Shown here piece after piece: positions 7,104 to 12,541 of a DNA stretch of 12,541 nt; the first letter of the stretch is position 1, and each line of letters starts with the position of its first letter. Position numbers and translations under genes: made by a program. The stretch is from assembly GCA_020851835.1 (NCBI GenBank), contig JADZBZ010000197.1, positions 1 through 12,541 on the forward strand. The letters are read 5' to 3'. This stretch comes from Acidobacteriota bacterium (lineage in GTDB: Bacteria > Acidobacteriota > Vicinamibacteria > Vicinamibacterales > UBA2999). The notes beneath the pieces are model-generated. The model did no database searches and was not told the origin of the DNA. It saw only the letters and a list, made by a program, of their open reading frames with translations.

Positions 7104-7151
7104 CACCTTGTCCGGCGCCCGGCAGGACCATGGGACGAAAATCCGGGGCAG

Positions 7152-7160
7152 TGCTATGAT
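7152..7160 (+). promoter_or_regulatory. Candidate extended -10 promoter (TGC-TATGAT) for the serine-hydrolase-like gene
   Basis: TATGAT (7155-7160) matches the sigma70 -10 consensus in 5 of 6 bases and is directly preceded by TGC, an extended -10. It lies in the divergent gap, 15 bases before ATG 7176, so the 5' leader would be under ten bases. No -35 is seen at 17 bp spacing. This is the best promoter candidate in the window. Confidence 0.5.
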
Positions 7161-7175
7161 TCTGGTTCCGGGACC

Positions 7176-8231
7176 ATGAATCGACGTCTGCCCGTGGTCG
7201 CCTTGGCGCTCTGCGCCGCCGTCAGCCTGGCCAAACCTGTGTCTGGCCAGGTGTTGCTCTATTCCCTGTTCGAGCGCTATATCGACTCGCTGCGACAGCA
7301 GACCGGCATTCCCGGCATGTCCGCAGCCCTGGTCAAGGACGGCCAGGTGGTGTGGGATCGCGGCTTCGGCCAGCAGGACATCGAGCGCAGCATCCTCGCG
7401 GCGCCCGACACCCCCTATCCGGTTGGCGGTCTCACCCAGACGGTGGCCGCGGTGCTGCTGGGTGCGTGTGCCGAAAGCGGCCGTCTCGACATCGACGACC
7501 GCGTCTCGCTGTGGGTGCCCGATTTCCCGTCGGCCGACGCCAGCGTCCGCCGTGTGCTGGCGCATGCCTCGAACACCCCTGTCGCGTTCCGCTACGACGA
7601 GTCGCGCTTTGCCGCCCTCACCAGCGTGGCAGAAGCCTGCGACGACGAGGACATTCGAGTGGCCATGGCCGACGCGGTGCTCGAGCGGCTGGGCATGGGG
7701 GCGTCGGTGCCCGGCCAGGACCTCGGCGACCCCGGCAGCGCGGCGCGCGAGTTGTTCGACTCCGGCCGGGTGAACCGCTATGCGGATGTTCTCGCCCGCC
7801 TGGCGGTCCCCTACCGGGTGGATCGCGACGGCCGCGCCTCCCGGAGCGATTACGGAGCGCGCGGTCTCTCGGCGGCCGACGGCCTGGTTTCGACCGTGCG
7901 CGACCTGGCACGCTTCGACGCCGCGCTCGATGATGGGGTGCTGCTCAGGAGCGAGTCGCTGAGCGTGGCCTGGACGCCGGCGAACTTCACGGGCACGCCC
8001 CTGCCCACGGGCCTGGGCTGGTTCGTGCAGAACTACCAGGGTGAACGGATCGTGTGGCACTTCAGCCATATTCCCGGCGCCTACTCGGGTCTCATCCTCA
8101 AGATGCCGTCGCGCCGGCTCACGCTGATCATGCTTGCCAACAGCGACGGCCTGAGCGCGGGCGCCAGTCTCGAGCAGGGCGACGTCACGGCCTCGCCGTT
8201 CGTGAAGATCTTCCTGCGGCTCTTTGCCTAA
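7176..8231 (+). CDS. Exported beta-lactamase-fold (class C/serine hydrolase) protein lacking catalytic Ser and Lys
   Basis: A 351-residue protein with a signal peptide (residues 1-24, VSG/QV cleavage), so periplasmic or exported. The fold is that of class C beta-lactamase/esterase-like serine hydrolases: TGIPGMSAALVKDGQVVWDRGFG (43-65), DTPYPVGGLTQTVAA (78-92), LDIDDRVSLWVPDFP (104-118), VLAHAS (127-132), GLSAADGLVSTVRDLARF (230-247), IPGAYSG (299-305). Active members carry SxxK in the GSxTK segment and YxN later. Here the SxxK positions are Gly85 and Gln88, and YxN reads Tyr140-Asp-Glu142. The KTG/HxG position appears as His295-Phe-Ser. Ser-to-Gly and Lys-to-Gln each need one base change (AGC to GGC, AAG to CAG). 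The frame is otherwise intact, so this looks like a maintained non-catalytic homologue, perhaps a binding or regulatory protein (inference). It is followed with zero spacing by a barrel protein gene. Confidence 0.85.
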   Translation: MNRRLPVVALALCAAVSLAKPVSGQVLLYSLFERYIDSLRQQTGIPGMSAALVKDGQVVWDRGFGQQDIERSILAAPDTPYPVGGLTQTVAAVLLGACAESGRLDIDDRVSLWVPDFPSADASVRRVLAHASNTPVAFRYDESRFAALTSVAEACDDEDIRVAMADAVLERLGMGASVPGQDLGDPGSAARELFDSGRVNRYADVLARLAVPYRVDRDGRASRSDYGARGLSAADGLVSTVRDLARFDAALDDGVLLRSESLSVAWTPANFTGTPLPTGLGWFVQNYQGERIVWHFSHIPGAYSGLILKMPSRRLTLIMLANSDGLSAGASLEQGDVTASPFVKIFLRLFA

Positions 8232-8876
8232 GTGTCACCAGCCGGATGCACCCTGCCCGGGCAACGCCGCGCGGCCCTGCGCCGCTGCCCGACGCTGCTG
8301 GTGCTGGCGTTGCTGCTCGCCGCACCCGCCCCGGCCCACGCGCAGGATGTGCTCGTCATCCCCTACCTCGGCTTCACCTTCAAGGGCGGCAGCGCTCTGT
8401 TCGCGGACCTGGAGCGGGGATCGGGCGAGACGGCCAGCGCGCTGGGCGCGTCGGTGGCGCTCGTGGGCGCCGGCATCCTCGGGCTCGAGGCCGACATCGG
8501 CTACCTGCCCGGGTTCTTCGAGCGGGGCAAGCGCCAGATCGTGGTGCCGGGCAGCTCCGTCACCAGCCTCACCGGCAGCGTGGTGCTGACCCTGCCGCTC
8601 GGGATCACGCGCGAGTCGCTGCGGCCGTACGTGGTGGCCGGCGGCGGCCTCATGCGCGCCGAGGCGCGCGATATTATCTCCACGTTTCCCATTCGGAGCA
8701 CGATGCCGGCCGTGGCCCTCGGCGGCGGCGCGGTGGGGTTCCTGTCCAACAGCGTTGGCGTGCGGTTCGACCTGCGGTACGTGCGCAGCCTGGGACAGGG
8801 CGACGACCCCATCGCCGGCACGGGCCCGCGCATCCGGTTCTGGCGCGGCAGCGTGGGGCTGGTGCTGCGGTACTGA
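8232..8876 (+). CDS. Small outer-membrane beta-barrel-like protein
   Basis: About 214 residues from a GTG placed directly after the TAA of the previous gene. The first 37 residues are a signal peptide: Arg-rich n-region (11-18), TLLVLALLLAAPAP core, AHA/QD cleavage. The mature part shows alternating beta strands (DVLVIPYLGFTFKGG, GSVVLTLPLGI, RPYVVAGGGLM, GVRFDLRYVRSL) and ends in an aromatic residue, VLRY, as many outer-membrane barrels do. The size suits an 8-strand barrel of the OmpX/OmpW or 'outer membrane beta-barrel protein' type; no pore or enzyme function can be read. No in-frame ATG gives an intact signal peptide, so GTG 8232 is the only sensible start. It is almost surely co-translated with the upstream serine-hydrolase-like gene. 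Confidence 0.8.
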   Translation: MSPAGCTLPGQRRAALRRCPTLLVLALLLAAPAPAHAQDVLVIPYLGFTFKGGSALFADLERGSGETASALGASVALVGAGILGLEADIGYLPGFFERGKRQIVVPGSSVTSLTGSVVLTLPLGITRESLRPYVVAGGGLMRAEARDIISTFPIRSTMPAVALGGGAVGFLSNSVGVRFDLRYVRSLGQGDDPIAGTGPRIRFWRGSVGLVLRY

Positions 8877-8908
8877 GCCAATCGGCGGCGGCGTTTACCG
8901 CCCGACCA

Positions 8909-8929
8909 GGCTCGGGCCGAACCTGAGCC
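8909..8929. terminator. Hairpin in the convergent gap after the barrel gene, possible bidirectional terminator
   Basis: GGCTC (8909-8913) pairs with GAGCC (8925-8929); after one mismatch two further G-C pairs follow, with a small loop. A second, weaker stem, GGCGG (8887-8891) with CCGCC (8898-8902), lies just before it. Both fall in the 76-bp gap between the barrel gene and the end of the ABC exporter gene, which converge. No T-run follows, so the call rests on position and GC-rich stems. Confidence 0.35.
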
Positions 8930-8952
8930 GCTCGCCGGGTCGGGCCGAGCGC

Positions 8953-10869
8953 TCACCCGGCCACTGCGGGATCCCGGTCGATATCCGCCTCGTCCTGGAG
9001 GAGCGGTCCCGAGAACTGACTGTGATACATCGCGGCGTAGGAGCCATGGGCCGCCAGCAGTTCCCGGTGCGTGCCCTGCTCCACGATGCGGCCGTGTTCC
9101 ATCATCAGGATGAGATCCGCGCTCCTGATCGTCGAGAGACGATGAGCGATCACGAAGGTCGTCCGCCCCTGCATCAGCTCGGCCATGGCCTTCTGAATGA
9201 GGACCTCCGTACGGGTATCGACGCTGCTGGTGGCCTCGTCGAGGATGAGAATCGCCGCGTCCGCCAGAAACGCGCGCGCGATCGTCAGGAGCTGCTTCTG
9301 CCCCTGCGACAGGTTACTCGCTTCCTCGTTGATCACGGTGTCGTAGTTGTCTGGCAGCGTGCGGATGAAATGGTCGGCCCGCGCGGCCCTGGCGGCGTCG
9401 ACGATGGCATCGACGTCCGCGCCTTCCCGTCCGTACGCGATGTTGTCGCGGATGCTGCCGGAGAAGAGCCACGTGTCCTGCAGCACCATGCCGAACATCC
9501 GTCGTAACTCGCCCCGCGGGCGCTCCCGGATGTCCACGCCGTCCACGCGAATCGCCCCGGCGCCGACGTCGTAGAACCGCATCAGCAGGTTGACGAGCGT
9601 GGTCTTGCCGGCGCCCGTCGGCCCGACGATGGCGACCATCGTACCGGCGGGGACGTCGATCGTCATGTCCTCGATGAGCGGGGCATCCTGGCTGTAGCTG
9701 AAGCTGACGCGGTCGAAGCGCACGTTTCCATGCGGCGGGCCGGACGAGATAGCGGCGGGCGCGTCGGCGGGCTCCTCGGGCTCGTCCAGCAGATCGAACA
9801 CGCGTTCGGCCGAGGCGATGGTCAGTTGGATGTTGTTGGCGATGGTGCTCAACTGCGTGATGGGCCAGGAGAACTGCCGGCTGTACTGCATGAAGGCCTG
9901 CACGTCCCCGAGCGCCAGGGCGCGCTGGGTCACGAGGTACCCGCCGATGACGGCCATGGCCACGTACCCGAGGTTGCCGACGAACATCATGATGGGAAAC
10001 ATCATCCCCGTCACGAACTGCGCCCGCCAGGCGCCGTCGTAGTACTGATCGTTGAGATCCTCGAATGTCGCCACGGCGCGGGCCTCGTGCCCGAACGCCG
10101 TGACGATGGTGTGGCCCGCATACATCTCCGCCACGTGGCCGTTGAGCTCGCCGAGCGCCCGCTGCTGCCTGACGAAATACGACTGCGAGCGCCGGGCGAG
10201 GGTCGTGATGATACCCAGGCTGAGCGGCAGCGTCAGCAGGATGACGATCGTCAGCACCCAGCTGATGGTCAGCATCATGCTGACGACGCCGACCACCGTC
10301 AGGGCCGACGTGATGAGCTGCGTCAGGTTCTGCTGCAGCGTACTGCTGATGCTGTCGAGGTCGTTGACGACCCGACTCATGATCTCGCCGTGGGTGCGCG
10401 AGTCGAAGAACGAGAGCGGCAGGCGCCCGAACTTCGCCTCCACGTCCGCGCGAAGCGCGTAGACCGTCCGCTGCGCGATGCCGGACATCAGGTACTGCTG
10501 GGCGTACTGGAACGTGGCGCTGACGACATAGAGCACGACCAGCCAGGACAGGATGGTGCCGACGTACGCGAAATCGATACCCGCCGTCGATGTGCCCGCG
10601 GCACGCGCCAGGTATCCCTCGAAGATGCGCGTCGTCGCCAGGCCGAGCATCTTCGGGCCGATCACGCTGAAGAGCGTGGCCACCACGCCGGCGACGATCA
10701 AGACCGCCAGGGCCGGCTTGTGCGGACCGAGGTACCCGACCAGCCTCCCCAGGGTGCCCTTGAAGTCCCTGGCCTTCTGCACCGGCGTGCCGAACCCCAT
10801 CATCGGCCCGCGGCCGAACATGCCGGCCGGCGGCTGGGACCGGCGGAGCGCCGTCCGCTCGTCGCTCAT
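8953..10869 (-). CDS. Heterodimeric ABC exporter, catalytically complete half (membrane domain plus ATPase)
   Basis: A 638-residue fusion of a six-helix type IV exporter membrane domain (about 50-355) and an ATPase domain (about 380-620) that hydrolyses ATP to drive export across the inner membrane. ATPase motifs: Walker A GPTGAGKT (416-423), Q-loop Gln464, signature LSQGQ (520-524), Walker B ILILDE with catalytic Glu545, D-loop SVD (549-551), switch His576. The signature departs from LSGGQ in its third residue, as I recall for the TM288-like half of asymmetric exporters. The membrane domain holds the FFDSRTHGEIMSRVVNDLD coupling region (154-172). The start at 10869 is set by a GAGGAG site five bases upstream and an ATGA overlap with the partner gene. 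An N-terminal Met/Gly-rich tail (about 16-28) precedes the first helix. Substrate unknown: drugs, lipids or peptides are all possible. Confidence 0.95.
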   Translation of the reverse strand: MSDERTALRRSQPPAGMFGRGPMMGFGTPVQKARDFKGTLGRLVGYLGPHKPALAVLIVAGVVATLFSVIGPKMLGLATTRIFEGYLARAAGTSTAGIDFAYVGTILSWLVVLYVVSATFQYAQQYLMSGIAQRTVYALRADVEAKFGRLPLSFFDSRTHGEIMSRVVNDLDSISSTLQQNLTQLITSALTVVGVVSMMLTISWVLTIVILLTLPLSLGIITTLARRSQSYFVRQQRALGELNGHVAEMYAGHTIVTAFGHEARAVATFEDLNDQYYDGAWRAQFVTGMMFPIMMFVGNLGYVAMAVIGGYLVTQRALALGDVQAFMQYSRQFSWPITQLSTIANNIQLTIASAERVFDLLDEPEEPADAPAAISSGPPHGNVRFDRVSFSYSQDAPLIEDMTIDVPAGTMVAIVGPTGAGKTTLVNLLMRFYDVGAGAIRVDGVDIRERPRGELRRMFGMVLQDTWLFSGSIRDNIAYGREGADVDAIVDAARAARADHFIRTLPDNYDTVINEEASNLSQGQKQLLTIARAFLADAAILILDEATSSVDTRTEVLIQKAMAELMQGRTTFVIAHRLSTIRSADLILMMEHGRIVEQGTHRELLAAHGSYAAMYHSQFSGPLLQDEADIDRDPAVAG

Positions 10870-12541
10870 GCCATCTCCTCGAGCGAGGCCTGCGACTCGG
10901 CAATCTCTCGATACACCTCGCAGGATGCCAGCAGTTCGGCGTGCGTCCCGATGCCGGCGACCAGGCCCTCGTCGAGCACGACAATCCGGTCCGCCGTCAT
11001 GACGCTGCCAATGCGCTGGGACACGATGAAGACCGTGGCGCCGCTGGTGTCCCGCTTCAGGGCGGCGCGGAGCCGCGCATCGGTGCTGAAGTCGAGTGCC
11101 GAGAAGCTGTCGTCGAAGACGTAGATCGCCGGGCGCCTGACGAGCGCGCGCGCGATGGCCAGCCGCTGCTTCTGCCCGCCCGACAGGTTCGTGCCGCCCT
11201 GCGAGACCGCGGAGGCGTAGCCGTCGGGCAGGCGTTCGATGAATTCGACGGCCTGGGCCACGCCCGCGGCCCGCTGCACCTCGTCGTCGGTGGCCGTCCC
11301 GCGCCCGAAGCGGATGTTGCTGGCCACGGTGCCCGAGAACAGCACAGCCTTCTGCGGCACGTAGCCGATTCGGCCGCGCAGATCGTCCTTCCGCATCTGC
11401 CTGACGTCGACGCCATCGACGAGGACGCGGCCTTGGTTGACGTCGTAGAAGCGGGGAATGAGCCCGGCGAGCGTGGACTTGCCCGAGCCGGTGCCGCCGA
11501 TGATGGCGATGGTCTCCCCCGGCCGCGCCGTGAACGACACGCCGGAGAGCGCGGGCTCCTCGGCGCCGGGGTACTGGAACGACACGCCCTGGAACTCCAC
11601 GTGGCCGGCGGCGGCGGGCCCGTGCGGCTGCTCTGGATCGGTGACCTCGGGCGCCACGTCGAGCACCTGGTTGATGCGTTCGGCCGACGCCGCCGCGCGC
11701 GGCAGCGCCACGAACATGGCGGCGACCATGAAGACGGCGAAGAGAATCTGGATGGCGTACTGCAGGGAGGCCATCATGGCGCCGACGTCCATCCCGCCGG
11801 CATCGATGCGGACGGCGCCGAACCAGATGATGGAGACGCTCGTGAGGTTCATCATGAGGAACATCGACGGCATCAGCAGCGCCACCAGCCGGTTCACCGT
11901 GATGGCCGTGTTGGTGAGGTCGAGATTCGCGGCATCGAAACGGCGGCTCTCGTGCCTACCGCGGTCGAAGGCCCGAACGACCCGCACGCCGGTCAGGCCC
12001 TCGTCGATCACCAGGTTCAGCGCGTCGATCTTCGCCTGCATCTGCTGGAACAGGGGCACGGCCCTGCTCATGATCAGGAAGAAGATTACGGCCAGGATCG
12101 GGACCACCGCAATCAGCACGCGGGCCAGCCGCGCGTCCTGGGACAGCGACAACGCCACCCCGCCGATGGCCATCAGGGGTGCCGTGATCGCCATGCCCAG
12201 CAGCATGATCAGCATGGCCTGCACCTGCGTCGTGTCGTTGGTCGTCCGCGTGATGAGCGACGCCGTGCTGAAGTGCTCGAACTGGTGGACGGAGAAGCGG
12301 GAGACGCGTTCGAAGATCTGCCCGCGCACCAGGCGCCCGAACCCGGTGGCCACCCTGGACGAGAAGAAACTGCCCGCCACGGCGCACGCCGTGCCGGCGA
12401 CCGCCACCACCAGCATCAGGCCGCCAATGGACAGAATCCGGCGCGAGTCTCCCCGGACGATGCCGTGATCGACGATGTCGGCCATGAGGCGCGGGAGATA
12501 CAGGCTGGCGAGGGACTGGGCGAAGGCCAGCAGGCAGACCA
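10866..12541 (-). CDS. Heterodimeric ABC exporter, degenerate-site half (5' end outside window)
   Basis: Partial gene. The frame stays open to the window edge, and 18 codons before ATG 12485 already encode family sequence (CLLAFAQSLASLYLPRL, leading into MADIVDHGIV, a conserved first-helix block), so that ATG is internal and the start lies beyond 12541. Visible length is about 557 residues. Numbered from Met at 12485: membrane helices to about 265, Walker A GGTGSGKS (330-337), Gln378, signature LSGGQ (434-438), Walker B AIYVFDD with Asp459 where the catalytic Glu should be, and Gln490 (SQR) in place of the switch His. Together with the partner this gives one working and one degenerate ATP site, as in TM287/288-type exporters. 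Its last codons (EEMA) contain the GAGGAG site used by the next gene, which overlaps by ATGA. Confidence 0.95.
   Translation of the reverse strand, partial: VCLLAFAQSLASLYLPRLMADIVDHGIVRGDSRRILSIGGLMLVVAVAGTACAVAGSFFSSRVATGFGRLVRGQIFERVSRFSVHQFEHFSTASLITRTTNDTTQVQAMLIMLLGMAITAPLMAIGGVALSLSQDARLARVLIAVVPILAVIFFLIMSRAVPLFQQMQAKIDALNLVIDEGLTGVRVVRAFDRGRHESRRFDAANLDLTNTAITVNRLVALLMPSMFLMMNLTSVSIIWFGAVRIDAGGMDVGAMMASLQYAIQILFAVFMVAAMFVALPRAAASAERINQVLDVAPEVTDPEQPHGPAAAGHVEFQGVSFQYPGAEEPALSGVSFTARPGETIAIIGGTGSGKSTLAGLIPRFYDVNQGRVLVDGVDVRQMRKDDLRGRIGYVPQKAVLFSGTVASNIRFGRGTATDDEVQRAAGVAQAVEFIERLPDGYASAVSQGGTNLSGGQKQRLAIARALVRRPAIYVFDDSFSALDFSTDARLRAALKRDTSGATVFIVSQRIGSVMTADRIVVLDEGLVAGIGTHAELLASCEVYREIAESQASLEEMA
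10875..10880 (-). promoter_or_regulatory. Ribosome binding site (GAGGAG) of the downstream ABC half, inside the upstream coding region
   Basis: GAGGAG is formed by the two Glu codons near the end of the upstream ABC gene and stands five bases before ATG 10869, the strongest Shine-Dalgarno sequence I see in the window. It fixes that start and, with the ATGA overlap, points to coupled 1:1 synthesis of the two halves. Confidence 0.7.

Noticed and set aside
7125..7178. GGACCATG occurring twice, 46 bases apart, in the divergent promoter region.
   Set aside because: Eight bases only, one copy overlaps the start codon at 7176, and no symmetry suggests an operator.
8912..8948. Direct repeat TCGGGCCGA at 8912-8920 and 8940-8948.
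   Set aside because: Two short GC-rich copies partly inside a hairpin; no further copies or sign of an attachment site.
9730..11124. Long plus-strand open frame across the ABC exporter genes.
   Set aside because: Arg/His/Asp-rich shadow translation; the minus strand encodes all ABC motifs in order.

Overview
This is a GC-rich bacterial chromosome segment, densely coded, with gaps of about 100 bases or less between genes. The gene style suggests a Gram-negative, outer-membrane-bearing bacterium: a large GT-C membrane glycosyltransferase, an exported serine-hydrolase-like protein, an outer-membrane barrel and a DUF4390 protein. A Vicinamibacteria-type Acidobacteriota is my best guess. That is inference from style only; no rRNA or marker gene is present.

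Layout. (1) Plus strand, 5-3390: a 900-residue GT-C-like membrane protein with a C-terminal beta-rich domain, then pdxH (pyridoxamine 5'-phosphate oxidase). (2) Minus strand, 7083 down to 3438: a DUF4390 secreted protein, a 103-bp gap, then a compact trio: a zinc metallopeptidase-like protein (HEAGH plus downstream Glu), a D-Ala-D-Ala-ligase-like ATP-grasp enzyme joined to it by a 4-base ATGA overlap, and a PhzF-family isomerase 22 bp further on. pdxH and phzF converge on a perfect 9-bp hairpin. (3) Plus strand, 7176-8876: a class-C-beta-lactamase-fold protein that has lost its catalytic Ser and Lys, followed with zero spacing (TAA then GTG) by a small outer-membrane beta-barrel protein. (4) Minus strand, 12541 down to 8953: the two halves of a heterodimeric ABC exporter, overlapping by ATGA. 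The upstream half runs off the window edge.

How the genes fit together. The ABC pair forms one asymmetric exporter: one half has a degenerate Walker B (Asp-Asp) and a switch Gln, the other has a complete catalytic site but a variant LSQGQ signature. The peptidase/ATP-grasp/PhzF trio is the most system-like part: a ligase, a hydrolase and an isomerase with no obvious housekeeping substrate. The dead serine hydrolase with its barrel partner is the second oddity. The rest is conventional. I see no mobile elements, CRISPR arrays, tRNA or rRNA genes, and no gene-free stretch longer than about 110 bases.
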